This document shows, one piece after another, positions 28,322 through 37,831 of a stretch of 64,000 nt of DNA. Position 1 is the stretch's first letter; every line of letters begins with the position of its first letter. Both the position numbers and the translations under genes were made by a program. The DNA comes from Streptomyces sp. NBC_01304 (lineage in GTDB: Bacteria > Actinomycetota > Actinomycetes > Streptomycetales > Streptomycetaceae): assembly GCF_035975855.1 (NCBI RefSeq), contig NZ_CP109055.1, positions 3,844,001 to 3,908,000 of the forward strand, read 5' to 3'. Under the pieces are notes generated by a model that was given only the letters and a program-made list of their open reading frames with translations, was not told the origin of the DNA and ran no database searches.

Positions 28322-30406
28322 TCACCCGATCCCGGGGATGAGGGAGATGAGCATGTCGATGAGCTTGATGCCGATGAACGGGGAGATCAGGCCGCCGAGG
28401 CCGTAGATCCCGAGGTTGCGCCGGAGCATCTTGTCCGCGCTCATCGGCCGGTATTGGACGCCCTTCAGGGCGAGCGGGACCAGGGCGATGATGATCAGCG
28501 CGTTGAAGACGACCGCGGAGAGGATCGCGGTCTGTGTGCTGTGCAGATGCATGATGTCGAGCCGGCCGAGCGACGGGTACGCCACGGCGAACATCGCGGG
28601 GATGATCGCGAAGTACTTGGCGACGTCGTTGGCGATGGAGAAGGTCGTCAACGCGCCTCGGGTGATGAGGAGTTGCTTGCCGATCTCGACGATCTCGATG
28701 AGCTTGGTCGGGTTGGAGTCGAGGTCGACCATGTTCCCGGCTTCCTTGGCTGCGGAAGTTCCGGTGTTCATGGCGACGCCCACGTCGGCCTGCGCGAGGG
28801 CGGGCGCGTCGTTGGTGCCGTCGCCCGTCATCGCGACCAGCTTGCCGCCGGCCTGCTCGCGCTTGATCAGGGCCATCTTGTCCTCGGGGGTCGCCTCCGC
28901 GAGGAAGTCGTCGACGCCCGCCTCCTCGGCGATCGCCTTCGCCGTCAGCGGGTTGTCACCCGTGATCATGACGGTCTTGATGCCCATGCGGCGCAGTTCG
29001 TCGAACCGCTCCCGCATCCCGTCCTTCACCACGTCCTTGAGGTGGATGACGCCCAGGATCCGTGCCCCCTCCCCGTCGTGGACGGCCACGAGCAGCGGCG
29101 TACCGCCCGCCTCGGAGATGGAGTCGGAGACCGTGGCCGCGTCGTCGGCGACCGCACCGCCCTGCTCGGTCACCCAGGCCATGACGGAACCGGTCGCGCC
29201 CTTGCGGACCTTGCGCCCGTCCACGTCCACGCCCGACATGCGGGTCTGGGCGGTGAACTCGATCCAGGTCGCGTGCGTCAGCTCGCCCTGGTGGCGCTCG
29301 CGCAGGCCGTACTTCTCCTTCGCCAGAACGACGATCGAGCGGCCCTCCGGGGTCTCGTCGGCCAGCGAGGACAGCTGGGCCGCATCGGCGACCTCGGCCT
29401 CCGTCGTCCCCCGTACCGGCACGAACTCGGCGGCCTGACGGTTGCCCAGGGTGATCGTCCCGGTCTTGTCGAGAAGCAGCGTCGACACGTCACCTGCGGC
29501 CTCAACTGCCCTTCCGGACATGGCCAGTACGTTGCGCTGGACGAGGCGGTCCATGCCCGCGATGCCGATCGCCGAGAGCAGCGCCCCGATCGTCGTCGGG
29601 ATGAGGCAGACCAGGAGCGCGGTGAGCACGATCAGGGAGGTCTGCTTGTCGGCACCCGCGTACATCGCGAAGGGCTTCAGCGTGACGACCGCGAGCAGGA
29701 AGACGATCGTCAGCGAGGCGAGCAGGATGTTGAGCGCGATCTCGTTGGGCGTCTTCTGGCGGGCGGCGCCCTCGACCAGGTTGATCATGCGGTCGATGAA
29801 GGTCTCGCCCGGCTTCGTCGTGATCTTGATGACGATGCGGTCGGAAAGGACCTTCGTGCCACCGGTGACGGCACTGCGGTCACCGCCCGACTCCCGGATG
29901 ACCGGCGCCGATTCACCGGTGATCGCGGACTCGTCGACGGAAGCGACCCCCTCGACGACGTCACCGTCGCCGGGAATGATGTCGCCCGCCTCGCACACCA
30001 CCAGGTCACCGATGCCGAGGTCCGTACCCGGCACCTGCTCCTCGCTCGTGCCGTCCTTGGACAGCCGCCGCGCCACCGTGTCCGTCTTGGCCTTGCGCAG
30101 GGTGTCCGCCTGCGCCTTGCCCCGGCCCTCGGCGACCGCCTCCGCCAGGTTCGCGAAGACCGTCGTCAGCCACAGCCAGGCCGCGATGACCCAGCCGAAC
30201 CAGTCCCCGGGGTTCTTGACGGCGAGCACGGTCGTCAGGACCGAGCCGACCAACACCACGAACATCACCGGGGACTTGACCATCACCCGGGGGTCCAGCT
30301 TGCGGACCGCGTCCGGCAGCGAATCGACCAGGGCCTTGGGGTCGAAGACGCCCGCACCGACCCGGCTTCCTCCGTCGTGTTCCCCCGTGTGCGTGTGTGT
30401 GCTCAT
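28322..30406 (-). CDS. kdpB: potassium-transporting P-type ATPase subunit B
   Basis: 694 residues. The start ATG at 30406 overlaps the kdpA stop (ATGA), so the longer ORF upstream is not used. KdpB is the ATP-hydrolysing P-type subunit. The phosphorylation motif DKTGTIT follows [11 protein letters not shown] lies in the actuator domain, and [19 protein letters not shown] forms the hinge motif. [10 protein letters not shown] is also present. Four N-terminal helices and C-terminal helices are visible. It works with KdpA in high-affinity K+ uptake at low external potassium. Confidence 0.96.
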   Translation of the reverse strand: MSTHTHTGEHDGGSRVGAGVFDPKALVDSLPDAVRKLDPRVMVKSPVMFVVLVGSVLTTVLAVKNPGDWFGWVIAAWLWLTTVFANLAEAVAEGRGKAQADTLRKAKTDTVARRLSKDGTSEEQVPGTDLGIGDLVVCEAGDIIPGDGDVVEGVASVDESAITGESAPVIRESGGDRSAVTGGTKVLSDRIVIKITTKPGETFIDRMINLVEGAARQKTPNEIALNILLASLTIVFLLAVVTLKPFAMYAGADKQTSLIVLTALLVCLIPTTIGALLSAIGIAGMDRLVQRNVLAMSGRAVEAAGDVSTLLLDKTGTITLGNRQAAEFVPVRGTTEAEVADAAQLSSLADETPEGRSIVVLAKEKYGLRERHQGELTHATWIEFTAQTRMSGVDVDGRKVRKGATGSVMAWVTEQGGAVADDAATVSDSISEAGGTPLLVAVHDGEGARILGVIHLKDVVKDGMRERFDELRRMGIKTVMITGDNPLTAKAIAEEAGVDDFLAEATPEDKMALIKREQAGGKLVAMTGDGTNDAPALAQADVGVAMNTGTSAAKEAGNMVDLDSNPTKLIEIVEIGKQLLITRGALTTFSIANDVAKYFAIIPAMFAVAYPSLGRLDIMHLHSTQTAILSAVVFNALIIIALVPLALKGVQYRPMSADKMLRRNLGIYGLGGLISPFIGIKLIDMLISLIPGIG

Positions 30407-32073
30407 GCCGCCAGTCCTTCCGCGAGCGGGCCGAGGGCCAGGGCCGGGAAGAAGGTGAGGCCCGTGACGATCAGGATCGTGCCGACCAACAGGCCGGTGA
30501 ACAGCGGCTTTTCGGTACGCAGCGTGCCCGCGGTGGCCGGGATCGGGGTCTGCTCCGCCAGCGAACCGGCCAGCGCGAGCACGAACACCATCGGCAGGAA
30601 GCGGCCGAGCAGCATGCACAGGCCCAACGCGGTGTTGTGGTAGGTGGTGTTGCCGTCGAAGCCGGCGAAGGCCGAGCCGTTGTTGTTGGACGCCGAGGTG
30701 TAGGCGTACAGGACTTCCGAGAAGCCGTGCGGGCCGATGTTCGTCATCGAGGACTCGCCCGTGCCGAGCGCCATCGCGAGGGCCGTGCCGACCAGTGCCA
30801 GGGCCGGGGTGATCAGGATGTAGCAGGCGGCCAGCTTGATCTCGCGCGTGCCCAGCTTCTTGCCCAGGTACTCCGGGGTACGGCCGACCATCAGCCCGGC
30901 CAGGAACACCGCGATGATCGCCATGATGAGCATGCCGTACAGGCCGCAGCCGACACCGCCGGGCGCGATCTCGCCGAGCATCATGCCGAGCAGCAGCACC
31001 CCGCCGGACAGGCCGCTGAAGGAGTCGAGGAAGGAGTTGACCGAGCCGGTCGACGTCATCGTGGTGGACACCCCGAACAGCGCCGACGGGCCCTCGCCGA
31101 AGCGCTGCTCCTTGCCCTCCATCGCGCCGCCCGCCAGCTGCGAGGCAGTCCCCGGGTGCGCGTACTCGATCCAGGTCACCAGGACGACGCCGACGAACCA
31201 GATGAGGCCCATCGCCGCGACGATCGCGTACCCCTGGCGGACCGAGCCGACCATCCTGCCGAAGGTGCGCGGCAGCGAGAACGGGATCAGGAGGAGAAGG
31301 AAGATCTCCAGGAGGTTGGTGAAGCCGTTGGGGTTCTCGAAGGGGTGCGCGGAGTTGGCGTTGAAGTAGCCGCCGCCGTTGGTGCCCAGGTCCTTGATGG
31401 CTTCCTGCGAGGCGACCGCGCCCGGGCTGATCGCCTGCTGCTCGCCGGTGAGCGTGGTGAGGTGCTGGATGCCGGAGAAGTTCTGGATGGCGCCGGCGGC
31501 GACCAGCAGGATCGCCGCCAGGATCGAGAGCGGGAGCAGGATGCGTACGGTGCCGCGCACCAGGTCCGCCCAGAAGTTGCCGAGCTCGCCGGTGCGGGCG
31601 CGGGCGAAGCCTCGGATCAGGGCGACGGCGACCGCCATGCCGACCGCCGCCGAGACGAAGTTCTGCACGGCCAGGCCGCCGGTCTGGGTGAGGTGGCTCA
31701 TCGCCGATTCACCCGAGTACGACTGCCAGTTGGTGTTCGACACGAAGGATGCGGCGGTGTTGAACGCCTGGTCCGCGCTGATCGCCGGGAAGCCGAGCGA
31801 CAGCGGCAGCTTGTCCTGGACGCGCTGGAGCACGTACAGGAAGAGGACGCCCACGAGGGAGAAGGCGAGGACGGCGCGCAGATAGGCGGGCCAGTGCATC
31901 TCCACGTCGGGGCGGGCGCCGATGGATTTGTAGATCCACTTTTCGAGGCGGAGGTGCCGCTTCGACTCGGGCTCGTAGACACGGGCCATGTAGTCGCCCA
32001 GCGGGCGATGTGCCAGGGCCAGTGCGGCGATCAGCGTGGCGACCAGAAGGACGTCGGCCAGTACGGGACTCAT
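30403..32073 (-). CDS. kdpA: potassium-transporting ATPase subunit A
   Basis: A 556-residue channel-like subunit with ten or more membrane helices. The four selectivity-filter-like loops are visible: [33 protein letters not shown] and [11 protein letters not shown]. The ATG at 32073 follows the kdpF stop by three bases, and its ribosome site GGAGAGG lies inside kdpF, so the two are translationally linked. It forms the K+ entry pathway of KdpFABC. Confidence 0.96.
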   Translation of the reverse strand: MSPVLADVLLVATLIAALALAHRPLGDYMARVYEPESKRHLRLEKWIYKSIGARPDVEMHWPAYLRAVLAFSLVGVLFLYVLQRVQDKLPLSLGFPAISADQAFNTAASFVSNTNWQSYSGESAMSHLTQTGGLAVQNFVSAAVGMAVAVALIRGFARARTGELGNFWADLVRGTVRILLPLSILAAILLVAAGAIQNFSGIQHLTTLTGEQQAISPGAVASQEAIKDLGTNGGGYFNANSAHPFENPNGFTNLLEIFLLLLIPFSLPRTFGRMVGSVRQGYAIVAAMGLIWFVGVVLVTWIEYAHPGTASQLAGGAMEGKEQRFGEGPSALFGVSTTMTSTGSVNSFLDSFSGLSGGVLLLGMMLGEIAPGGVGCGLYGMLIMAIIAVFLAGLMVGRTPEYLGKKLGTREIKLAACYILITPALALVGTALAMALGTGESSMTNIGPHGFSEVLYAYTSASNNNGSAFAGFDGNTTYHNTALGLCMLLGRFLPMVFVLALAGSLAEQTPIPATAGTLRTEKPLFTGLLVGTILIVTGLTFFPALALGPLAEGLAA

Positions 32074-32076
32074 CGC

Positions 32077-32166
32077 TCAGAACCTCTCCGGTTTGACGAG
32101 GGCGAGGACGAGATAGCCGAGGAGGGCGACGGCGACGATCAGCCCGATGATGTTTTCTGCGCTCAC
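32077..32166 (-). CDS. kdpF: KdpF small membrane subunit (29 residues)
   Basis: A GTG at 32166 opens a 29-residue frame: SAENIIGLIVAVALLGYL followed by VLALVKPERF. The single helix and the C-terminal (L/R)PERF ending are the KdpF hallmark. KdpF stabilises the Kdp complex. Its GTG overlaps the stop of the small upstream ORF (GTGA), and kdpA follows by three bases. Confidence 0.85.
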   Translation of the reverse strand: MSAENIIGLIVAVALLGYLVLALVKPERF

Positions 32167-32246
32167 AGCTTGGCCACCCCCTTGGCGATGAGGGCCACCA
32201 GCGCGAAGACCGCGACCGTGGTGACGACGAAGAGCACGTCGGCCAT
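32163..32246 (-). CDS. 27-residue membrane peptide leading the kdp operon
   Basis: An ATG at 32246 with GGGAG nine bases upstream opens MADVLFVVTTVAVFALVAL, continuing to IAKGVAKL and a TGA that overlaps the kdpF GTG. The product is one membrane helix with a basic C-terminus. A good ribosome site, the overlap and the hydrophobic pattern argue that it is translated as the first kdp cistron. It is not KdpF itself. Role unknown: a second accessory peptide or a translational leader for kdpF. Confidence 0.65.
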   Translation of the reverse strand: MADVLFVVTTVAVFALVALIAKGVAKL

Positions 32247-32429
32247 CCTGAGCTCCCGAATTAAGGGGTTTAGCACTACTTGCGGTGGTTTTCCCCATAC
32301 GGTGCACGGTTGGCGGCGACCGCTCTCCCCACGACACGGCGGCGAGCGCCGTCAAAGTTGGATTTCCGACGCGTCAGCTTCGTGTCAACGCCCTGGTCGA
32401 CGGCCCGCACCCTTCCTATGGTCGGATCC

Positions 32430-32954
32430 ATGACCGCCCCCGAAGGCGCCCCCGAAGCCGTGCTCCACGACCGGAACTGGGCCAGTGAGCGCCGCGAGGC
32501 ACTGCTCTGCGCCGGCGCGCTGCTCGCCCTGCTGCTCCTGATCGACACCGCCGCGAACGGCCTCGACCCGGGCCGCACCGCACTGTGGGCGGGGCTCGCC
32601 CTGCTGCTCTTCGCCGTGCTCCGGCCACCCCTGGTCACCGCGGGCGAGGGCTGGCTGACCTCGCGCGGGATGCTGCGCACCCAGAGCGTGCGGACCGACT
32701 GCCTGGTGTCGGTGCGCTGGCTCGACGGGGTCGCCCAGCGGTTGGTCCTGCGCGACCTCTACGGCGTACGCGTCGAACTCGACCCGAAGGTCCTCACGGC
32801 CAACCCCGACCTGTGGCACCGGCTCGAACGGGACGCCCGTACGTCCACCGAGCGCGGCCTGCTGACCTGCGGGGCAACCGCGCTGCGGCAGCTGTCGCGG
32901 CGCATCGACAGCGATACCGCGCACCTGCTCTTCAAGGTGTCGGGGCTCGACTAG
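32430..32954 (+). CDS. membrane protein of unknown function, PH-like
   Basis: 174 residues, ATG at 32430. Two helices lie at about 23-42 (LLCAGALLALLLLIDTAAN) and 48-64 (ALWAGLALLLFAVLRPP). The rest is a soluble beta-rich domain (SVRTDCLVSVRWLDGVAQRLVLRD) resembling bacterial PH domains. It is divergent from kdp and shares its upstream region. The ribosome binding site is weak. No enzymatic motif is seen. Confidence 0.6.
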   Translation: MTAPEGAPEAVLHDRNWASERREALLCAGALLALLLLIDTAANGLDPGRTALWAGLALLLFAVLRPPLVTAGEGWLTSRGMLRTQSVRTDCLVSVRWLDGVAQRLVLRDLYGVRVELDPKVLTANPDLWHRLERDARTSTERGLLTCGATALRQLSRRIDSDTAHLLFKVSGLD

Positions 32955-32967
32955 CCCGCCCCGCGGG

Positions 32968-33035
32968 ACCGGGATGCGGGCGCGGGACCAGGACCGGGAC
33001 GCGGGCGCGGGACCGGGACGCGGGCGCGGGCCGCG
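32968..33035. repeat. short GC-rich tandem repeat
   Basis: Three imperfect copies of a GGGACGCGGGCGCGGGACC-like unit lie directly after the PH-like gene and before the TNT gene. Probably replication-slippage DNA. Confidence 0.7.
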
Positions 33036-33130
33036 GTGGCCAAAAGCGCACCACGGACCACCACGCACTGGTGTCGATCCATTACCTTGCGTTGCTGATG
33101 GCACATCAGAAATGTGAGGAGACATCCGAG

Positions 33131-33802
33131 TTGAACCGAATCCGCCGCTCCTTATCGGCCCTGGGCATCACCGCCGCCCTGGTCGCGGTCCCCACCACCG
33201 CGAGCGCCGCCACCCCTGACGACCGGCCCACCACGGCCCGCCCCGCCCCCTGCACGGGCGAGTTCCACGGCGACAAGCGGCTCGGCCCCCGGCATCTGCC
33301 CGCCAAGTCCGAGGCGCCGGTCGGTCCCCTGCTCAAGAAGTGGAAGCGCACCGGGAAGCTGAACGACGCGGCCTTCGTGACCAAGTACTGGGAGGGCCCC
33401 GCCGACACCGGCAGTTGGAAGTACCCGCCCAACGACGGCTTCGCCGAGGTGAACGGCGAGATCGACAAGGAACCGGCCAAGCTGCGCACCGGACAGCGCC
33501 TGGACCGCTTCGGCTCCGAGTACGGCGCGTTCCTGGCCCCGGCCGGGGACCCGTACAAGGAACGCGCTCTTCCCCCGACGAACCTCAACTCCCCCTCCCC
33601 GGCGGAGCCTTGCAACTATCACGTGTACAAGGTGACCAAGCCCTTCTGGGTGTGGCAGGGCGGCATCGCGCCCTGGTTTGAACAGCCTGGGGGCGGGCAA
33701 CAGATCAAGCTCGACTCCGTGTTCCTGGACCCGGGCGAGGGGCAGCGGCTCAATGTGAAGTGGCTCCTTGAACACGGCTATCTGGCCGCGGCGCAACCCT
33801 AG
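33131..33802 (+). CDS. secreted TNT-domain protein (NAD+ glycohydrolase-like)
   Basis: 223 residues from a TTG at 33131, chosen because GAGGAG lies nine bases upstream and a clean signal peptide follows (MNRIRRSLSALGITAALVAV, cut near ASAA). The in-frame ATG at 33098 has no ribosome site. The C-terminal domain matches the tuberculosis necrotizing toxin family: LDRFGSEYG (Arg126, Tyr131), YKERALPP (Arg145), YHVYKV, then APWFEQPGGGQQ (Gln185). TNT cleaves NAD+/NADP+. A helical region (46-120) precedes it. No dedicated immunity gene is evident, and the upstream PH-like and downstream lysozyme genes do not resemble one. The catalytic assignment is from motif similarity only. Confidence 0.82.
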   Translation: MNRIRRSLSALGITAALVAVPTTASAATPDDRPTTARPAPCTGEFHGDKRLGPRHLPAKSEAPVGPLLKKWKRTGKLNDAAFVTKYWEGPADTGSWKYPPNDGFAEVNGEIDKEPAKLRTGQRLDRFGSEYGAFLAPAGDPYKERALPPTNLNSPSPAEPCNYHVYKVTKPFWVWQGGIAPWFEQPGGGQQIKLDSVFLDPGEGQRLNVKWLLEHGYLAAAQP

Positions 33803-33831
33803 GCGTCGCGGCACAACGGGAGGCGGCCCTC

Positions 33832-34383
33832 ATGTTGCGTGGCATAGACGTCAGTTCGTACCAGTCCTCGTTCGGCACGGACGGCGTCGACTTCGTGATC
33901 GTCAAGGCGACGGAGGGCCGCTCCTACATCAACCCCCGCATGAACGCCCAGGCCAAGAAGGCGCGGGACGCGGGGTGCGTGGTGGGCTTCTACCACTTCC
34001 TCTGGCCGGGGAACATCGCGGCCCAGGCCGAGTACTTCGTGACGAAGGCGGCGGAGCACGGCGGGGATCTGCTGGCCTGCGACTGGGAGACGACCGGGGA
34101 GGGGACGCATGCGAGCAATGCGCAGAAGGATCAGTTCATCAAGGAAGTGAAGCGGCTGCGGCCGAACCATCGCGTCCTGCTCTACACCAATCGAAATTAC
34201 TGGCTGAACGTGGACACGACGAGCTACGCGGGCGACGGTCTCTGGATCGCCGACTACGTCACGGCCGGCAAGCCGCGCATCAAGGCCGATTGGCGCTTCC
34301 ACCAGTACACGGACCAGCCGCTCGACAAGAACGTGGCGGACTTCGCGAGCCGGGACGCGCTGCGGGAGTGGGCGACGCCCTAG
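33832..34383 (+). CDS. glycoside hydrolase family 25 (lysozyme-like)
   Basis: 183 residues, essentially a bare GH25 domain: GIDVSSYQ (Asp6), DFVIVKATEG, VGFYHFLWPG and CDWETTG, giving the conserved D-x-E (Asp84, Glu86) that cuts peptidoglycan between MurNAc and GlcNAc. There is no signal peptide, so export would need another route or the enzyme acts inside. It begins 29 bases after the TNT gene, suggesting co-transcription. Its TAG stop is the first three bases of the palindromic element that follows. Confidence 0.85.
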   Translation: MLRGIDVSSYQSSFGTDGVDFVIVKATEGRSYINPRMNAQAKKARDAGCVVGFYHFLWPGNIAAQAEYFVTKAAEHGGDLLACDWETTGEGTHASNAQKDQFIKEVKRLRPNHRVLLYTNRNYWLNVDTTSYAGDGLWIADYVTAGKPRIKADWRFHQYTDQPLDKNVADFASRDALREWATP

Positions 34384-34547
34384 GGCCTGTCCGGCGGATC
34401 TTCGCGGGCCCACGACGCCTGGCACGCACTCTCGCCGCACGCCCGAATCACCCAAGTACGTCCAGTACGAGGGCGATCCGGGCGCACGCCGAGAGCACGC
34501 ACCAGACGCCGCGGGCTCTTCCGCGAAGATCCGCCGGACACGCCCTA
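34381..34547. mobile_element. 167-bp palindromic MITE-like element
   Basis: The two ends are inverted repeats: 26 of the first 27 bases match, starting TAGGGC and containing GTCCGGCGGATCTTCGCGG. Weaker pairing continues to the centre near GTACGTCCAGTACG. Elements with this GTCCGGCGGATC theme recur in Streptomyces genomes. Both outermost TAG triplets are used as stop codons by the converging flanking genes. TA at each end would fit a TA target duplication. Confidence 0.78.
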
Positions 34548-35222
34548 GCCCCTCAGGTGGCCCTCAGTTGCCCCTCCGGTGCCCCTCAGCCGCGCCAAGG
34601 TCCGCTCCAGCTCGGCCCGGACCTCCTTGCCCGCCCGCGTCGCGTCGCCGTCCCGGATCGCCTGGACCAGGGCGGCGTGCGCCGGGCCGGGGTCGTCGGT
34701 GGGCGGTGCCGGCGGGTCCACCAGGTCGAGCGCCGCCTGGCGCAGCACGGGCGCCAACTCGTCGAAGAGGTCGGCGAGTACGGGGTTGTGCGCGGCCCGC
34801 ACCACCGCCGCGTGCAGTGCGAAGTCGGCTCCGTGGGCCGCCGCGTGCCCGGCCGCCAGCGTGGCGTCGAGTGCGTCGAGGTCCTCGGGGGTGCGGCGCT
34901 CGGCGGCGAGGGCCGCGGCCTGGACCTCGATGAGCAGGCGGACCTCGTGGACGTCGGCAACTGCCGCCTTGCGCAGGCGGGTCGGCCAGTCCGCGACCGG
35001 CTCGGTGGCCATGACGAAGACGCCCGCACCCTGCCTGGGCTGCACAAGGCCCTCGCTGGTGAGGGCGCGCAGGGACTCGCGGACGGTGGAGCGGCCCACG
35101 CCGAGTTCCTTGGCCAGGTCGGTCTCACCGGGCAGCCGGTTGCCGACGGGCCACTCCCCTGCGGCGATCCGGTCGCGCAGCCGGTCTGCGGTCTGCTCGA
35201 CCAGGGGGCGGGCATGCGACAT
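34545..35222 (-). CDS. GntR-family transcription regulator, FadR/FCD subfamily
   Basis: 225 residues. The N-terminal winged helix (about 5-70) shows VGNRLPGETDLAKELGVGRS and STVRESLRALTSEGLV, with a wing ending GAGVFVMA. The C-terminal all-helical FCD domain (about 85-215) has LIEVQAAALAAERRT and FHxxV-type metal/ligand positions (DFALHAAVVRAAHNPVL). It likely senses a small organic acid or sugar acid. The target genes are not evident: a neighbouring GH25 gene converges and an EF-hand gene lies upstream. Its stop codon TAG lies in the end of the palindromic element. Confidence 0.85.
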   Translation of the reverse strand: MSHARPLVEQTADRLRDRIAAGEWPVGNRLPGETDLAKELGVGRSTVRESLRALTSEGLVQPRQGAGVFVMATEPVADWPTRLRKAAVADVHEVRLLIEVQAAALAAERRTPEDLDALDATLAAGHAAAHGADFALHAAVVRAAHNPVLADLFDELAPVLRQAALDLVDPPAPPTDDPGPAHAALVQAIRDGDATRAGKEVRAELERTLARLRGTGGATEGHLRG

Positions 35223-35325
35223 CGGGCTGGGCCTTTCCTCGGGCTGCCCATCGTAGGGCGAAAAGGGGCAAATCCCCCTTAAGGCTCAAGGCTTGAGAGG
35301 GAAGCCCCCAGGACCCGAAGACGCC

Positions 35326-35359
35326 GGGCCCGGCTCGTGACGGTGCGCGTGCCGGGCCC
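35326..35359 (-). terminator. terminator after EF-hand gene
   Basis: GGGCCCGGC pairs with GCCGGGCCC around a 16-base loop, with further CCCAGG/CCTGGG pairing outside it. It sits just downstream of the EF-hand gene. Confidence 0.65.
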
Positions 35360-35369
35360 TGGCCTGGGG

Positions 35370-35585
35370 TCAGGACTTGCTGACGTGGGCCCAGAACTCG
35401 TCGAAGGACAGCAGGCCGTCGCCGTTCTGGTCCTTGTCGGATATGACCGCGGCCGCCACCGACCCGGTGACGTGGTAGTCGCCCATCCTCGCCATGGCCT
35501 GCGCGAACTCGTCCGCGGTGATGAACCCGTCGCCGTTCGCGTCGAACTTCTTGAACGTCTCGCGCGCCTCGTCGATGGTCGCCAC
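35370..35585 (-). CDS. small EF-hand calcium-binding protein
   Basis: 71 residues, nothing but a pair of EF hands. Loop 1 is DANGDGFITADE (15-26) and loop 2 is DQNGDGLLSFDE (52-63). Both keep all oxygen ligands and the final Glu, so two Ca2+ sites are expected. The product is cytoplasmic. Similar calmodulin-like Cab proteins of Streptomyces have been linked to calcium effects on aerial growth; a role here is inference. ATG at 35585 with GGGGAGG upstream. Confidence 0.9.
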   Translation of the reverse strand: MATIDEARETFKKFDANGDGFITADEFAQAMARMGDYHVTGSVAAAVISDKDQNGDGLLSFDEFWAHVSKS

Positions 35586-35727
35586 AGGAGCCTCCCCTTG
35601 ATCATTGCTTTGTTGACTGCCGTGTCCTCGGCAATGGTCAGATTAACGGCCGTGGTCCGCGCTCAGTGCAGCGGGCAGCTGCGGCCGGGGCCGGCAGCAA
35701 GGGCTGGAAGCAAGGAAAGGTGCGACT

Positions 35728-36366
35728 ATGCAGATGACGTTGAGCGAGACGCTGGAGGCGGCGGCCCGGGGGAAGTTCCCGCCCATGGACGGCACCACCA
35801 CCGTCGTACCGCAGCCCGGCCCGCGCGATGCGGGAGTGCTCGCGTGTACCGCGCACTCCGTGGTCTTCACGGACGAGGATCCGGATTGGGTACGCGCCAC
35901 CTTGGCGTCCCTCGACTGCGACGCGCTGTCCGCGACGATGAACCCGCGCTTCCTCGCGGCCCTCCTGGACCGCACCGGCCGCACGATCGACACCATCGAC
36001 CTGCTGACCGTGGCCGACCGGCTGCCCGGTGCTCCCCCGCTGGACCTGCGGGAGATCGAGGACCCGGAGCACCCGCGGGTCGTGCGGGCCAGGCGCCGCC
36101 GCGACGGGGTCCGCGTCTGGTCGGCCGACGGCGGGGTGCTCGTGCTCGGCCGCGGCGTGGCCGGGCGCTGGGAGGCGGCCATCGAGGTGGACGAGGCGGT
36201 CCGGCACCAGGGGCTCGGCCGGGCCCTCGCGGTGGCGGCGCGGCATCTCGTGCCGGACGGCGATCTGGTGTGGGCGCAGCAGTCGCCGGGGAACGCGCGC
36301 AGCGTGCGGGCCTTCCAGGTGGCGGGGTACCGGCCGATCGGCTCGGAGGCGCTGCTACTTCCGTAA
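35728..36366 (+). CDS. GNAT-family N-acetyltransferase
   Basis: 212 residues. The C-terminal GNAT domain carries the acetyl-CoA loop RHQGLGRALA and the later strand/helix pair WAQQSPGNARSVRAFQVAGY, both canonical. The N-terminal 100 residues resemble the GCN5-related double-domain type (HSVVFTDEDPDWVRATL). ATG at 35728 with AAGGAAAGG upstream. The substrate is unknown. It converges with the cupin-HD gene across a terminator. Confidence 0.78.
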   Translation: MQMTLSETLEAAARGKFPPMDGTTTVVPQPGPRDAGVLACTAHSVVFTDEDPDWVRATLASLDCDALSATMNPRFLAALLDRTGRTIDTIDLLTVADRLPGAPPLDLREIEDPEHPRVVRARRRRDGVRVWSADGGVLVLGRGVAGRWEAAIEVDEAVRHQGLGRALAVAARHLVPDGDLVWAQQSPGNARSVRAFQVAGYRPIGSEALLLP

Positions 36367-36477
36367 AGCGGAATCAGGGATTCAGTTCCGGACAGAGGCA
36401 GACCTGATCGCGCCATTTCCCCCGTCACCCCTACGGCACACCGCCCCCCTCAGGACTAACGTTCTCCTTGTCTGAAA

Positions 36478-36516
36478 CGGGAGTACCCCAGGTGGACGGC
36501 GCCCGGGGAACTCCCG
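36478..36516. terminator. terminator between converging genes
   Basis: CGGGAGTACCCC and GGGGAACTCCCG pair with one mismatch. It lies between the GNAT gene and the cupin-HD gene. Confidence 0.65.
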
Positions 36517-36550
36517 TCATTTGCATCGGGATCCCGCGCTTCAGGGACCC

Positions 36551-37825
36551 TCACGTCAGGAACCGCTCCGGCAGCTCGCCCGCCTGCTCGCGCAGCATCC
36601 GGTGGCGCCCCTCGAAGGCGGCGCGCGCCTCGGGCAGCACGATCTTGCGGTGCCAGTCCTTGTCGAGCTTGCGCAGGTTCTCCGCCATCAGCTGGTCATG
36701 GGGGCGATCCGGGTTCTCCCACCAGTAGAGGTGGAAGAAGGGCCCGACCAGATGGGCGCAGCCGTCCGCGGACGAGGCGATGCGCACCTCCACCGGGGCG
36801 CGGGAGAGATCGAGCTCCGGGGCGCGGTCGAGCATCCGGGCGTACGCCACCACGTCGGCCACGAATGGCTCGTCGAGCCCCGCCTCCCGCAACCGCAGCG
36901 CGCCTTCGCTGAGGGTGACCTGGTGACTCGGGCTGTTGTGCAGGGCCTTGCCGTAGTCGTGCAGCCACACGAGCGCCGAGACCTTGGCGCGGTCGGCCCC
37001 CGGGTAGTGGTCGAGGAGTTCGGCGGCGAGGCGTTCCACGAGCTCCAGGTGGTACGGGACGTACCAGCGGTGGTGCCGGAACGTCGGGGCCGTATAGGCC
37101 CGGCGCATCACCTCCCGGAACGCGGAGACCGCGACCAGCTGCCGCACCTCACCCAGCCGGGCGCGCACCTCGTCGGGGGTGTAGCAGGGCGGCATCACAC
37201 GGGTGCCGACCGGCTTGGCGGCACCTGCCGGGGTGTACACATCGGTGTCCTGGGTGACCGGGGCCAGCTCCAGGGCCAGCGTCACCGTGGGGTCGATCCG
37301 GCCGGGCGCGGGACCGGCGACGTGCACGGTCTCGGGCGGCAGCGCGTAGGTCTGACCCGCCAAGTGGTCGATCACAGAGGCGAGTTGGAGGGTGGCGGAA
37401 CCCAGCTCGTCGAAGGTGCAGCCGGGCGGCGGGGTGTGCGGGCGGTGCCGGTAGTGGCGGTGGACCGTACCGGTGGCGCCCGCCTCGAAGGTGGTGCTGC
37501 GCAGGGCGCCGGCGAGGACGCGGGAGGTCAGCGCCCAGCGGTGGTTGTGCGGGTCGGCCTGGAGCGGGGCCCGCCGCCACAGGTGCAGACGCAGGCGCTC
37601 GGCACGGCCGGGCACGGGCGGGAAGCTGACCTTCTCGAAGCCGTTGGCGTGGGTGTACGACTCCTCGCACGTGGTGGTCAGTTCGGCGGGGGTGGCGTGG
37701 TCGAGGGCCGCGTCGAGGAGGGCCCCGACGTCGAAATCCGCGAGCCGCTTCGCGTACTCCTCCGTGCTGACCGCGCGCTCCCCGAGGAGCGATTCCAGCA
37801 GGCCTCCGATCCCGGCATCCGTCAT
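36551..37825 (-). CDS. cupin-like plus HD-domain fusion protein
   Basis: 424 residues with two recognisable parts. Residues 65-195 look like a cupin: HNHRWALTSRVLAG (His93, His95) and YALPPETVHVAG (His168), the two histidine motifs that bind metal. Residues 235-345 look like an HD metal phosphohydrolase: VPYHLELVERLA (His259), WLHDYGKAL (His289, Asp290) and a later Asp in ARMLDRA. There is no signal or membrane segment. It starts six bases after the stop of a membrane-protein gene, so both are one operon. The combination of a metal sensor/oxygenase-like cupin with a nucleotide-type HD hydrolase is unusual. I cannot name its substrate. Confidence 0.7.
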   Translation of the reverse strand: MTDAGIGGLLESLLGERAVSTEEYAKRLADFDVGALLDAALDHATPAELTTTCEESYTHANGFEKVSFPPVPGRAERLRLHLWRRAPLQADPHNHRWALTSRVLAGALRSTTFEAGATGTVHRHYRHRPHTPPPGCTFDELGSATLQLASVIDHLAGQTYALPPETVHVAGPAPGRIDPTVTLALELAPVTQDTDVYTPAGAAKPVGTRVMPPCYTPDEVRARLGEVRQLVAVSAFREVMRRAYTAPTFRHHRWYVPYHLELVERLAAELLDHYPGADRAKVSALVWLHDYGKALHNSPSHQVTLSEGALRLREAGLDEPFVADVVAYARMLDRAPELDLSRAPVEVRIASSADGCAHLVGPFFHLYWWENPDRPHDQLMAENLRKLDKDWHRKIVLPEARAAFEGRHRMLREQAGELPERFLT

Positions 37826-37831
37826 CGAGCC

